Positions 1-7,713 of a stretch of DNA of 63,086 bases are shown here, one piece after another. The position numbers were made by a program, and so were the translations under genes. How positions within the stretch are numbered: the stretch's first letter is position 1; the number at the start of each line of letters is the position of its first letter. Origin of the DNA: Dactylosporangium sp. AC04546. Its GTDB lineage: Bacteria > Actinomycetota > Actinomycetes > Mycobacteriales > Micromonosporaceae. The notes below the pieces were generated by a model that was not told the DNA's origin, ran no database searches, and saw only the letters and a program-made list of their open reading frames with translations. The stretch is taken from the NCBI RefSeq assembly GCF_022095675.1, contig NZ_JAHYSG010000074.1, positions 1-63,086 on the forward strand. Direction: 5' to 3'.

Positions 1-861
1 GTTGAAACCGCCCCCGCCGCCCCCGCCGCCGAAGATCCGACCCAGGCCGTTGTACCCCAGGGCGAGCTCGAGCAGGCTGTCGTTGGCGGACCCGCCGATG
101 TACGGGCGCGACGCGGCGGGCCACACCGCGACGAGCGCGACGAACCAGCCGGCGCTCACCACGAGCGCCGCGCCGGCGGTCAGCAGGTGCAGCATCCGGC
201 GGGCGAGACCGGTCGGCGCGGCGACGAGGTACGCCAGCGCGAACCCCGGCAGCACGAGCAGCCCCTGCAGCATCTTCGTCAGGAACGCGAAGCCGAGCGC
301 CGCCGCGGCCAGGCTCAGCCAGACCGGGTCGGCCCGCTCGACGGCGCGGGTCGTGCAGTAGGCGCCGGCGACGAGCAGCAGGGTCAGCAGCGCGTCCGGG
401 TTGTCGAACCGGAACATGAGCACCGCGACCGGGGTCAGGGCGAGCGCGGCGCCGGCGGCCAGCCCGGCCGCGGCGCCGAAGTGCCGGCGGACCGTCGCGA
501 ACAGCAGCCAGACGGCGAGCACACCCTCGACGGCCTGCGGGGCGAGCAGGCTCCAGCTGTTGAAGCCGAAGATCCGCCCCGACAGCCCCATCACCCACAG
601 CGAGGCGGGCGGCTTGTCGACGGTGATGACGTTGCCCGGGTCGAGGGAGCCGAACAGCAGCGCCTTCCAGCTCTGCGTGCCGGCCTGCGCCGCGGCGGCG
701 TAGAAGCTGTTCGCGTAGCCGCTGGCGGACAGGCCCCAGAGGTACAGCAGCGCCGTGCCGAGCAGGAGCACGCCGAGCCCCCAGTGTTCCCGGCGCGGGC
801 GGCGGGCCACATGCGCCGGGCGCTCCGGGAGGGAGGCGGGCCGGGTCAGCGTCGTCGTCAT
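1..861 (-). CDS. GT39/ArnT-like membrane glycosyltransferase, N-terminal part (3' end outside window)
   Basis: The reading frame is open from an ATG at 861 to the window edge (287 codons, no stop). The protein starts MTTTLTRPASLPERP. Hydrophobic helices follow, then the motif ITVDKPPASLWVMGLSG, which is typical of the first extracytoplasmic loop of ArnT/PMT-type (GT39, GT-C fold) transferases. These use polyprenyl-phosphate sugars to glycosylate lipids or proteins at the outer face of the membrane. The last visible residues are a run of eight glycines (bases 1-30), a loop feature seen in actinobacterial members. Sugar donor and acceptor cannot be told. A GTG at 870 is an alternative start. 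The gene points away from the erm region and is not obviously linked to it. Confidence 0.85.
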   Translation of the reverse strand, partial: MTTTLTRPASLPERPAHVARRPRREHWGLGVLLLGTALLYLWGLSASGYANSFYAAAAQAGTQSWKALLFGSLDPGNVITVDKPPASLWVMGLSGRIFGFNSWSLLAPQAVEGVLAVWLLFATVRRHFGAAAGLAAGAALALTPVAVLMFRFDNPDALLTLLLVAGAYCTTRAVERADPVWLSLAAAALGFAFLTKMLQGLLVLPGFALAYLVAAPTGLARRMLHLLTAGAALVVSAGWFVALVAVWPAASRPYIGGSANDSLLELALGYNGLGRIFGGGGGGGGFN

Positions 862-927
862 GGTCGTCACTCTCGGCGACGACCCTGGGCGCCGGTTGCC
901 GGGAACCTGCGACCCGCCTGTGAACCG

Positions 928-1650
928 CTAGGCCAGGACGGCGCCGCCGTCGACGCGCAGGATCGAGCCCGTCGCGAAGTCCTGGGTCATGCTGTACACG
1001 TACGCCCGCGCGACGTCGTCGACCTCACCCACCCGGCCCAGCGGCGCCGACGCGGCCTGCTGCTCGTACAGCGCCTCCCGCTCCGGCTCGGGCAGCGCCG
1101 ACCACAGCGGGGAGCGGGTCACACCCGGCGACACGGCGTTGACCCGGATCCGCGGCGCCAGCTCGACGGCGAGGGCCCGGGTCAGGGCGTCGATCGCCCC
1201 GCAGACGCTCGCCGCGACCGACCAGCCGGCGTCGGGTCGTTCCCCGGCGGTGCCGGTGGTGAGCGTGATCGACCCGCCGTCGCGCAGGTGCGGGCGGGCC
1301 GAGTGCGCCGTCGCGAGGGCCCCGAAGTACCGCAGCATGAACTGCTGCCGGGCGATGTCGATGTCGAGCTCGTCCAGCGGCGTCAGGACGAGCGGCTCCC
1401 CGGCCGTGTACACGACGTGATCCAGCTCACCCAGGTCCGCGAACAGTTTCGCGACCGTCTCCGGGTCGGTGAGGTCGGCGGCGCGGCCCTCGGCGGTCGT
1501 CGGGAGGACCACGAGCGCCCGCTCGACGCTCTGCGGGCGGCGGCCGACGACGACCACGTCCGCCCCGGCCTCCCCGGCCGCGACCGCGGTCGCCAGCCCG
1601 ATCCCGGAGGTGCCGCCGAGCACGGCGACGCGCTGGTGCTGCAGGGTCAT
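928..1650 (-). CDS. SDR-fold protein lacking the catalytic Tyr-Lys pair
   Basis: The 240-residue protein has the Rossmann signature GGTSGIGLA near residue 13 and the C-terminal RVNAVSPGV element of classical short-chain dehydrogenases. NAD(P)H binding is therefore likely. At the place where classical SDRs carry YxxxK, the sequence reads WSVAASVCGAIDALTRAL: aligning on IDALTR puts Ala at the Tyr position and Cys at the Lys position. The usual oxidoreductase chemistry looks lost. It may be a non-canonical SDR, a cofactor-sensing protein or a dead paralogue. It is transcribed divergently from the erm leader, 71 bases away. No substrate can be proposed. Confidence 0.85.
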   Translation of the reverse strand: MTLQHQRVAVLGGTSGIGLATAVAAGEAGADVVVVGRRPQSVERALVVLPTTAEGRAADLTDPETVAKLFADLGELDHVVYTAGEPLVLTPLDELDIDIARQQFMLRYFGALATAHSARPHLRDGGSITLTTGTAGERPDAGWSVAASVCGAIDALTRALAVELAPRIRVNAVSPGVTRSPLWSALPEPEREALYEQQAASAPLGRVGEVDDVARAYVYSMTQDFATGSILRVDGGAVLA

Positions 1651-1709
1651 GGCGCGTATCTGCCCGCTCTCGCGGCGGTAATTCGCGTGCGGGCCGTTCC
1701 GGGCGTGGT

Positions 1710-1715
1710 TATCGT
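1710..1715 (+). promoter_or_regulatory. -10 element (TATCGT) of a leaderless erm leader transcript
   Basis: TATCGT fits TANNNT and lies exactly six bases before the ATG at 1722, so transcription would start at or next to the A of the start codon. The same spacing recurs at many other genes in this window. No good -35 match is visible at 16-18 bases; a short AT-rich patch (GTAATT) lies at 1678-1683, near where WhiB7-type activators bind just upstream of a -35. That WhiB7 link is only a suggestion. Confidence 0.55.
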
Positions 1716-1721
1716 GCCCGG

Positions 1722-1805
1722 ATGACCACGACGCACGCCCTCCTCGCGGCGGCCTGGACGCCGACGGTGCGCATCCGCATCCGGCGTCGCGCCCTGGCCG
1801 CCTGA
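1722..1805 (+). CDS. Predicted 27-residue erm leader peptide with macrolide-arrest type motifs
   Basis: ATG to TGA encodes 27 residues, beginning MTTTHALLAAAWTP and ending TVRIRIRRRALAA. Established knowledge: macrolide-dependent ribosome stalling often occurs at +X+ motifs (Arg/Lys-X-Arg/Lys), as in the RLR of the ErmD leader. Here Arg-Ile-Arg occurs twice in series, followed by Arg-Arg-Arg. The small frame starts six bases after a -10 element, ends 197 bases before the erm start, and is followed by several inverted repeats. Together these suggest a translational or transcriptional attenuator. No protein evidence exists. An alternative small frame starting GTG at 1963 contains RRLR but overlaps the erm start and has no promoter of its own. 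Confidence 0.6.
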   Translation: MTTTHALLAAAWTPTVRIRIRRRALAA

Positions 1806-2002
1806 GCGCCGATCACCCGCCGGCTCAGCGCCGACTTCGCGCCCTGCGGGGCGCGGACGAGGCGTCGACGAAGCGCGGACGAAGCGCCGACCTAGAGCAT
1901 CCCAGCGCCAGGGCCATCCGAGTCCTCTGACGGATACGGACGGGCCGCGATGCCGCCTGTCCGTGGTTCGCCGCCTCCGCGGCGGCAGACAGGACCCAGG
2001 TC
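1802..2002 (+). promoter_or_regulatory. erm leader region: Candidate erm attenuator: nested hairpins covering the erm ribosome binding site
   Basis: Inverted repeats seen by eye: CTGAGC 1802-1807 with GCTCAG 1823-1828 (spans the leader stop codon); CGCGCCC 1838-1844 with GGGCGCG 1849-1855; and a bipartite hairpin in front of erm, GCCGCC 1970-1975 with GGCGGC 1981-1986 inside CCTGTC 1956-1961 with GACAGG 1988-1993. The outer right arm covers AGGA at 1991-1994, the likely ribosome binding site eight bases before the ATG at 2003. Repeats of CGGACGA[AG]GCG lie between (about 1854-1887). Sequestering the site until a stalled ribosome refolds the RNA would explain inducible expression; this is inference. 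Confidence 0.5.
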
Positions 2003-2797
2003 ATGGCGCCACGAACCGAGCACACGCGCGCCCGTCGCGTCTACGGGCAGAACCTTCTCACCGACACCGCAGCCGTCCGGCAGGTCGCGGCCGCCGCCGG
2101 GCTGGCCGCCGCCGACCTCGTCGTCGAGGTCGGCGCCGGCCGCGGCAGCCTCACCACGGAGCTGCTGCGCCACGCCCGCCGCGTCATCGCCTACGAGGTC
2201 GACCCGGCCATGGCGGCGAGGCTGGAGCCCCGGCCCGGTCTCACCGTGCGGGCCGCCGACTTCCTGGCCGCCGAGCCGCCGCCGGTGCCGTTCGCGGTCG
2301 TCGGCAACATCCCCTACGCGCTCACCTCGGCCGTCGTCGACTGGTGCCTGACGGCCGAGCGGCTCACCGCGGCGACGCTGCTCACCCAGCTCGAGTACGC
2401 CCGCAAACGCTCCGGCGACTACGGGCGGTGGAGCCGGCTGACGATCTCGACCTGGCCACGGTACGAATGGATGCTGGCCGGGCGCATCCCGCGCTCGGCG
2501 TTCCGTCCGGTGCCCGGCGTCGACGGCGGCCTGCTGCGGATCGTGCGCCGGCCCGTGCCGCTGGTCGAGCCGCCCGCGTGGGAGGCCTACCAGCGGTTCG
2601 TCGAGCTCGGCTTCCGCGGGGTCGGCGGCTCGCTGCACGCGTCGCTGAGCCGCCGCTTCGAGGCCGCCCGGGTCGCGGGCGCGTTCCGGGCGCTGCGGCT
2701 GGCCCCCGCGACACCCGTGGGGATGGTGTGGCCGGAGCAGTGGCTGTCACTGTTCCGGCTGCTCAACCGCCGATCAGCCCGCGCGGGTCGAAGGTGA
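2003..2797 (+). CDS. erm: 23S rRNA (adenine-2058-N6) methyltransferase, Erm family
   Basis: The 264-residue protein begins MAPRTEHTRARRVYGQNLL, the usual actinobacterial Erm opening (QNLL before the SAM fold). Motif I is VVEVGAGRGSLTTELL (about residues 35-50). The catalytic N6-adenine motif is GNIPYALTSAVVDWCL (about 105-120). It should methylate A2058 in the peptide exit tunnel and give resistance to macrolides, lincosamides and streptogramin B. The length fits the family. Its expression is probably controlled by the leader and hairpins at 1722-2002. The 3' end overlaps the convergent SnoaL-like gene by 35 bases. KsgA belongs to the same superfamily, but the QNLL opening and the context favour Erm. 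Confidence 0.9.
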   Translation: MAPRTEHTRARRVYGQNLLTDTAAVRQVAAAAGLAAADLVVEVGAGRGSLTTELLRHARRVIAYEVDPAMAARLEPRPGLTVRAADFLAAEPPPVPFAVVGNIPYALTSAVVDWCLTAERLTAATLLTQLEYARKRSGDYGRWSRLTISTWPRYEWMLAGRIPRSAFRPVPGVDGGLLRIVRRPVPLVEPPAWEAYQRFVELGFRGVGGSLHASLSRRFEAARVAGAFRALRLAPATPVGMVWPEQWLSLFRLLNRRSARAGRR

Positions 2798-3110
2798 CCA
2801 GCACGCGGGTGATCCTCCCGTCCTCGACGTGGCTCCAGTTGACCGTCTGGCACGGTTCGGACAGGCGGGTGTGCAGCTCGAACCAGGTGGCCACGTCGGG
2901 GCCGTCGGCCCAGGAGTGCAGCACGACGATGTCGGTCATCACCTCGGACAGCCCCTCGATGCCGTGCAGGAACGAGTCGGCGTTGTCCGCCGTGCCGAGC
3001 GGCCCGTCGAACGTCACGGTCGGGTCGAGCAGGGTGCGTAACCGGGCGAAGTCCCGGGTCCGCCAGGCCTCGAAGTACGCCGCGGCCACCGCCGCCGGAG
3101 TCGCCGTCAC
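2763..3110 (-). CDS. SnoaL/NTF2-like domain protein
   Basis: About 115 residues (MTATPAAVAAAYFEAWRTRD...). The opening helix AAVAAAYFEAWRTRDFARL, followed by LLDPTVTFDGP, is the typical start of a SnoaL-like alpha+beta barrel, a fold shared by small cyclases, isomerases and non-enzymatic proteins. The function is not predictable. The GTG at 3110 overlaps the stop codon of the upstream crcB gene (GTGA) and has AAGGAGG four bases away, so coupled translation is likely; an ATG at 3113 is the alternative start, but then the ribosome binding site is only one base away. It is the last gene of the crcB-crcB run. Confidence 0.75.
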   Translation of the reverse strand: MTATPAAVAAAYFEAWRTRDFARLRTLLDPTVTFDGPLGTADNADSFLHGIEGLSEVMTDIVVLHSWADGPDVATWFELHTRLSEPCQTVNWSHVEDGRITRVLVTFDPRGLIGG

Positions 3111-3451
3111 CATGCCTCCTTCGCGGCCCGCGCCAGCACGAAGCCGGCGGCGGCCGCACCGATCCCGAGCAGCAGCGTCGCGGCGAGGTAGGCCGCCGCG
3201 CGCCCATACCGCTCCGCCTCCAGCAGCCGCAACGTCTCGTGGCTCAGCGTGCTGTACGTCGTCAACGCGCCGCAGAACCCGGTCCCCACCAGCGCGTTCC
3301 ACGGCCCGCCGGCCCCCGCCCCGACCATCGCGCCGAGCACCAGGCTGCCCGCGACGTTGACGACCAGGATGCCGCGCTTGAGGACCCGGTCGGCCAGGTA
3401 GCGCAGCGGCGCCCCGACCATCGCGCCGGCCAGCACGAACAGGGCCGTCAC
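3107..3451 (-). CDS. crcB: Fluoride ion channel subunit CrcB/Fluc (second copy)
   Basis: The 114-residue protein has four predicted membrane helices. Family hallmarks are VNVAGSLVLG (pore Asn) and GTGFCGALTTYSTLS (the Gly-rich TTYST sodium/fluoride site). Fluc channels export fluoride passively as antiparallel dimers. Actinobacteria often carry two adjacent genes whose products form a heterodimer, and that is the case here. The GTG start at 3451 overlaps the upstream crcB stop (GTGA), so the two are translationally coupled. It is shorter than its partner and lacks the N-terminal extension. Confidence 0.9.
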   Translation of the reverse strand: MTALFVLAGAMVGAPLRYLADRVLKRGILVVNVAGSLVLGAMVGAGAGGPWNALVGTGFCGALTTYSTLSHETLRLLEAERYGRAAAYLAATLLLGIGAAAAGFVLARAAKEAW

Positions 3452-3894
3452 CGGCGGCGCACCGCCCTCGTCAGCGCCGTCCCGCCGATCGCGGCGGCCA
3501 TGGCGAGGGCGAGGGTGCCGAAGACATAGGCGGCGGCGGTCCCGTACGACCCCCGCTCCACGAGCAGGACGGTGTCCACGGCATAGGTCGAGAAGGTGGT
3601 GAACCCGCCGAGGAACCCGGTGCCCAGCAGCGGCCGCCATAAGGGGTGCGCGCCGGCGACGAGCACCATCACGACCCCGATGAGGAAACACCCGGCGCCG
3701 TTGACGGCGAGCGTGGCCCACGGGAAGCCGGCGACGGCGCTGTGCGGCAGCAGCAGCGCCACCGCGAACCGGGCCAGGCTGCCGGCCGCCCCGCCGAGCA
3801 TCACGAACAGCACGACGGCCCAGGTCCGCACCGGCACCACGGCGGCCGCGTCCGGCTGCTCGAGGACGACGGCCGGCGAGACTGGCACTGTCAC
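3448..3894 (-). CDS. crcB: Fluoride ion channel subunit CrcB/Fluc (first copy)
   Basis: The 148-residue protein has four membrane helices after an N-terminal extension of about 25 residues. It shows VNGAGCFLIG and GTGFLGGFTTFSTYAV, the canonical CrcB pore and TTFST motifs. It probably pairs with the product of the next gene. The GTG at 3894 has no ribosome binding site, but TAGTCT (3901-3906 on the minus strand) ends exactly six bases upstream, indicating a leaderless transcript. No fluoride riboswitch is recognisable in the short upstream region, and a leaderless mRNA would leave no room for one. Confidence 0.92.
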   Translation of the reverse strand: MTVPVSPAVVLEQPDAAAVVPVRTWAVVLFVMLGGAAGSLARFAVALLLPHSAVAGFPWATLAVNGAGCFLIGVVMVLVAGAHPLWRPLLGTGFLGGFTTFSTYAVDTVLLVERGSYGTAAAYVFGTLALAMAAAIGGTALTRAVRRR

Positions 3895-3954
3895 GCCGAC
3901 AGACTATCGGGGAGGTCTGACAAAACCCGAACACCGGGGATCCGCAGCACGACG

Positions 3955-4086
3955 CGGTGCCGGCAGGGCCGCGCCGTCGACCTCGTGCTGTTCGACGGCG
4001 CGGGCCACGAATGGCTCCCCGGCGCCACCGCCGCCTACTGGGCGTTCTTCGAAGCCCACCCGCGGGTGGGGCAGGACAGGGCCTAA
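3955..4086 (+). pseudogene. Remnant of an alpha/beta-hydrolase or esterase C-terminus
   Basis: One plus-strand frame reads RAVDLVLFDGAGHEWLPG, then ATAAYWAFFEAHPRV and a TAA stop at 4084-4086. This matches the end of secreted esterase/PHB-depolymerase-like hydrolases: GAGHEWLP carries the catalytic His region and FFEAHPR is the closing helix. No start or upstream domains exist in frame; the crcB gene occupies the DNA beyond 3894 on the other strand. It is most likely the tail left after a deletion. The last four bases overlap the stop of the convergent gene at 4083. Confidence 0.5.
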
Positions 4087-5711
4087 GCCGGCGGCGCGGT
4101 GTGCACGATCGTGAAGCCGCCCGCCGGGACCAGCGCGCGGATGCGCCCGGCCGTGGTCGTGTAGTGCTCCAGCTCCTCACCCGACGGGTCGTTGACGCTC
4201 ACCGTCGCCGGGACGTCGCCCGGCATGAGCACGTCGCTGGCCCGGGTGCTCGTGGCCATGCTGCGCAGCAGCGTCAGCTGGGCGCCGGTCAGCGGGTCGG
4301 CCAGCGCCAGGCAGCGCAGGTCGCCGCCGGCCGCGGCGGTCTCCCGGCAGGACTCCGGCTCACTGGTCGCGATCCGGGCGATCGCCGCCGCGTGCGGGTC
4401 GCCGTCCAGCGCCAGCATCGCCAGCAGCCCGTGGATGGTCGACTCGGCGCCGGCGTCGCGGTGGATGACGCCCCGGTGCAGTGCCCCCGGCGGCGGGTCG
4501 TCCGGGATGTCGACGCCGTCGTACGTGCGGCCCGTCGCCGGGTCGTACATCGGCGCGCCCGCCGGGTTGTTGCCGAAGAACCACGAGCCGGCGATCCCGG
4601 CCAGCGTCGACAGCGACGACCGGCCGGTGGCGCGGGCCGTCGCCAGGAGGCACTCCACCCGGGACTGGGCGCCGTACGCGAGCTGCACCCCGTCGATGGT
4701 CAGCGACTCGGTCGCCCCGGGCGGGGCGATGCGCAGGTTGTCGGGGCCGCCGGCCACCAGCAGGTGCGGGGTGAACGACGCCGCGTCGGCCAGGGCCGCG
4801 TCCCGTGCCGCCAGGTCCCCGGCGACCTCGTAGACGCGGGCCAGCCCGGCGGGCGCCAGCCCGGCCCAGCCGTGCCACGCGGTGCGTGACAGCCCGTAGG
4901 GCAGGACCGCCCCGAACGGCCACGTCCACGGCGTGCCGGTGCGCATCGCGGTCACGCCCTCGGTCAGCTGCTCCATGATCTTGCGGGCGTCGTCGTCCTG
5001 GCTGGCCTGCACGTAGGCGGACAGCCCGAGCAGGGCCTCGCCGGTGAGGTCGGCGCCGTCGGCGATGAGCCACGCCGGGGTCGCGTGTTCGTCGACCACC
5101 CGCCACTGCCCGTACCGCGGTACCACCTGGCGGCGCAGCGCCGCGATCGCGAGCCGGAGCCGGACCTGGAGGAACCGCGCGAAGTCGGGCGTGTCGTCGC
5201 GGAACGCGGCGTAGCCCTCACCGAGCGCCCAGATCGTGCGGGCCAGCCAGGCCGACTCGGCGCTGTCGGACGGGTCGGGCGGCTCCGGCGGCTCGCCGCT
5301 CGGGTTCAGTACCCCGTCCGGCTGCTGCCAGAGGACCACGTTGCCGGTGCGGGCGTCGTCGAGCGAGTCGGTGACCGTCTGCAGGAAGCACAGGCCGCGC
5401 AGCAGTTGCCGGGCGGCCGAGCGGGACGTGCCGGCGCCTGTCGCCCGCCAGTGCCGCAGGTACACCACCGCCGCCCGGGCGATGTCGTCGGCGTTGAAGG
5501 CGCCCTGCGCGTAGCGGTCCGGCCCGACGAGCGGGCCGCCGCCGCAGGGCAGGTACGCGCCGTCCGGCAGGCGTTCGGCGTAGGTCCAGACCACCTCGAC
5601 GGAGGGCTCCTCCGCGAGGCGGAACGTCGTGTGCCCCGGCTGGGGCGGCGGGGTCAGACGTACCCGCATCGCGTCCAGGTGGGCGAGATTGGTCAGCACG
5701 GCGCGCGACAT
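4083..5711 (-). CDS. Glycosidase-like (alpha/alpha)6-barrel protein, function unknown
   Basis: 542 residues without signal peptide or membrane helix. The sequence is helix-rich, with aromatic patches (TPWTWPFGAVLPYGLSRTAW) and, near residue 390-440, SWFFGNNPAGAPMYDPATG followed by HRDAGAESTIHGLLAML. Such FFGNNP and AESTIHGL segments resemble the active-site end of (alpha/alpha)6 toroids in GH9-like and related glycoside hydrolases. The catalytic residues cannot be assigned from one sequence. The ATG at 5711 has only a weak GGGGG ahead of it. It sits alone between the crcB/esterase remnant and the ABC exporter, so context gives no substrate. Confidence 0.7.
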   Translation of the reverse strand: MSRAVLTNLAHLDAMRVRLTPPPQPGHTTFRLAEEPSVEVVWTYAERLPDGAYLPCGGGPLVGPDRYAQGAFNADDIARAAVVYLRHWRATGAGTSRSAARQLLRGLCFLQTVTDSLDDARTGNVVLWQQPDGVLNPSGEPPEPPDPSDSAESAWLARTIWALGEGYAAFRDDTPDFARFLQVRLRLAIAALRRQVVPRYGQWRVVDEHATPAWLIADGADLTGEALLGLSAYVQASQDDDARKIMEQLTEGVTAMRTGTPWTWPFGAVLPYGLSRTAWHGWAGLAPAGLARVYEVAGDLAARDAALADAASFTPHLLVAGGPDNLRIAPPGATESLTIDGVQLAYGAQSRVECLLATARATGRSSLSTLAGIAGSWFFGNNPAGAPMYDPATGRTYDGVDIPDDPPPGALHRGVIHRDAGAESTIHGLLAMLALDGDPHAAAIARIATSEPESCRETAAAGGDLRCLALADPLTGAQLTLLRSMATSTRASDVLMPGDVPATVSVNDPSGEELEHYTTTAGRIRALVPAGGFTIVHTAPPA

Positions 5712-5748
5712 ACCCCCGCGCGCCGTGCTGACACCGGTTTTAGTCCAC

Positions 5749-7713
5749 TTACTCCACTTCGACAGCAGCTGCGGCGAATTGAGCGGAATAGAGCCGCGCG
5801 TATGCGCCGTCCGCCGCGAGCAGCGAGTCGTGCGTGCCCTGCTCGACGATGCTGCCGTGCTCCATCACCAGGATGAGGTCGGCGTCGCGGATCGTGGAGA
5901 GCCGGTGCGCGATGACGAAGCTCGTGCGGCCCGCCCGCAGGGTGCTCATCGCGCGCTGGATGAGCACCTCGGTGCGGGTGTCGACCGAGCTCGTCGCCTC
6001 GTCGAGGATGAGGATCGTCGGCTCGGCCAGGAACGCCCGGGCGATCGTGATGAGCTGCTTCTCGCCCGCGCTCACCCCCGCGCCCTCCTCGTCGATCACC
6101 GTCTCGTAGCCCTCGGGGAGGGTGCGCACGAACCGGTCCGCGTGCGCCGCCTCGGCCGCCGCGACGATCTTCTCCATCGTCGGGTGGTCGGCGCCGTACG
6201 CCAGGTTCTCCGCGATGGTGCCCTGGAACAGCCAGGTGTCCTGGAGCACCATCCCGATCTGTTCGCGCAGCTCGTCGCGGGACATCGTGGCGATGTCGAC
6301 GTCGTCGAGCAGGATCCGCCCGCCGGACAGGTCGTAGAAGCGCATGATGAGGTTCACCAGCGTCGTCTTGCCGGCACCGGTGGGCCCGACGATCGCCACG
6401 GTCTGGCCGGGCGCGACGGTCAGCGAGAGGTCCTCGATGAGGGGTTCATCGCTCTTGTACCGGAACGAGACGTGCTCGAAGGTCACCTTGCCCCGCACCC
6501 GCTCCGGCCGCGCGGGCGACACCGGGTCGGGGCTCTGCTCGTCGGCGTCGAGCAGCGCGAACACCCGCTCGGCCGACGCGACGCCCGACTGGACCAGGTT
6601 GGCCATGCTGGCCACCTGGGTGAGCGGCTGGGAGAACTGCCTGGAGTACTGGATGAAGGCCTGCACGTCACCCAGCGACATCGTGCCGGAGGCGACCCGC
6701 AGCGCGCCGACGACCGCGACCAGCACGTAGTTGAGGTTGCCGATGAACATCATGGCCGGCTGGATGAGGCCGGAGATGAACTGGGCCTTGAACGACGCCG
6801 TGTAGAGCGAGTCGTTGTGCTCCGCGAACGCCTTGGCCGACTCCTGCTGCCGGCCGAAGATCCGCACGACCGAGTGGCCGGTGAACATCTCCTCGATGTG
6901 GCCGTTGAGCTTGCCGGTGCTCATCCACTGCTGCACGAACTGCGGCTGCGAACGCTTGCCGATGCGGGCCGTGATGAACACCGACACCGGCACCGTGACC
7001 AGCGCGATCACCGCCAGCAGCGGCGAGATCCAGAACATCACCACGAGCACGCCGATGATCGTGAGCAACGACGTCAGCAGCATGCTCAGCGACTGCTGCA
7101 GCGTCATCGCGATGTTGTCGGTGTCGTTCGTCGCCCGGCTCAGCACCTCCCCGCGGGGCTGGCGGTCGAAGTACGACAGCGGCAGCCGGGACAGCTTCGC
7201 CGACACCTGCTCGCGCAGGCGGAACACCGTCCGCTGCACGATGACCGTGGTCAGCCGCGCTTGGAGCAGGCCGAAGATCCAGGCGCCGATGTAGACCAGC
7301 GCCACCATGAACAGCACGCGCTTGAGGTGCTCGAAGTCGATGCCCCGGCCGGGCACCACGTCCTTGACCGCCTGGAGCAGGTCGGCGAACGTGTCGTTGC
7401 CCTCCGCGCGCAGCTTCGCGACCGCCTCCTCCTTCGTGGTACCGCTGGGGATCCGCTCCCCGAGGATGCCGGCGAAGATGACGTCGGTCGCCTTGCCGAG
7501 CAGCCACGGCCCGGTCACCGACAGCCCGACGCTCACCACGCCGAACAGGCTGACCAGCACCACCAGGAACCGGTCCGGCGCCAGCATGCCCAGCAGCCGC
7601 TTCGCCGAGCCCTTGAAGTCCTCCAGCTTGACCGGCGGTCCGCCGCCCATCATCGCCCGGCCCGGGCCGAATCCCGGACCGCCGCCGCCCGCCGGCCGGT
7701 TCGGTGCCGTCAT
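5749..7713 (-). CDS. ABC exporter, fused membrane/ATPase subunit B
   Basis: 654 residues: a Gly-Pro-rich N-terminus, a six-helix type I exporter membrane domain (about 45-390), then an ATPase domain. Visible motifs are Walker A GPTGAGKTTL, signature VSAGEKQLITIARAF (degenerate: SAGEK instead of SGGQ), Walker B ILILDEATSSVD and the H-loop VIAHRLST. Walker B carries the catalytic Glu. The gene starts at an ATGA overlap with its partner's stop. Together they form a heterodimeric drug/lipid exporter of the LmrCD/TM287-288 type. Substrate unknown; the TetR gene upstream suggests induction by an exported compound. Confidence 0.9.
   Translation of the reverse strand: MTAPNRPAGGGGPGFGPGRAMMGGGPPVKLEDFKGSAKRLLGMLAPDRFLVVLVSLFGVVSVGLSVTGPWLLGKATDVIFAGILGERIPSGTTKEEAVAKLRAEGNDTFADLLQAVKDVVPGRGIDFEHLKRVLFMVALVYIGAWIFGLLQARLTTVIVQRTVFRLREQVSAKLSRLPLSYFDRQPRGEVLSRATNDTDNIAMTLQQSLSMLLTSLLTIIGVLVVMFWISPLLAVIALVTVPVSVFITARIGKRSQPQFVQQWMSTGKLNGHIEEMFTGHSVVRIFGRQQESAKAFAEHNDSLYTASFKAQFISGLIQPAMMFIGNLNYVLVAVVGALRVASGTMSLGDVQAFIQYSRQFSQPLTQVASMANLVQSGVASAERVFALLDADEQSPDPVSPARPERVRGKVTFEHVSFRYKSDEPLIEDLSLTVAPGQTVAIVGPTGAGKTTLVNLIMRFYDLSGGRILLDDVDIATMSRDELREQIGMVLQDTWLFQGTIAENLAYGADHPTMEKIVAAAEAAHADRFVRTLPEGYETVIDEEGAGVSAGEKQLITIARAFLAEPTILILDEATSSVDTRTEVLIQRAMSTLRAGRTSFVIAHRLSTIRDADLILVMEHGSIVEQGTHDSLLAADGAYARLYSAQFAAAAVEVE

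Noticed and set aside
1963..2002. Second possible erm leader beginning GTG GTT CGC CGC CTC CGC (VVRRLRGG)
   Set aside because: It contains RLR, but it overlaps the erm start out of frame, stays open far into erm and has no promoter or ribosome binding site of its own. The 1722 frame fits better.
3895..3954. Fluoride riboswitch ahead of crcB
   Set aside because: The start of crcB lies six bases after a -10 element, and no pseudoknot-like arrangement with the conserved riboswitch core is visible in the region.
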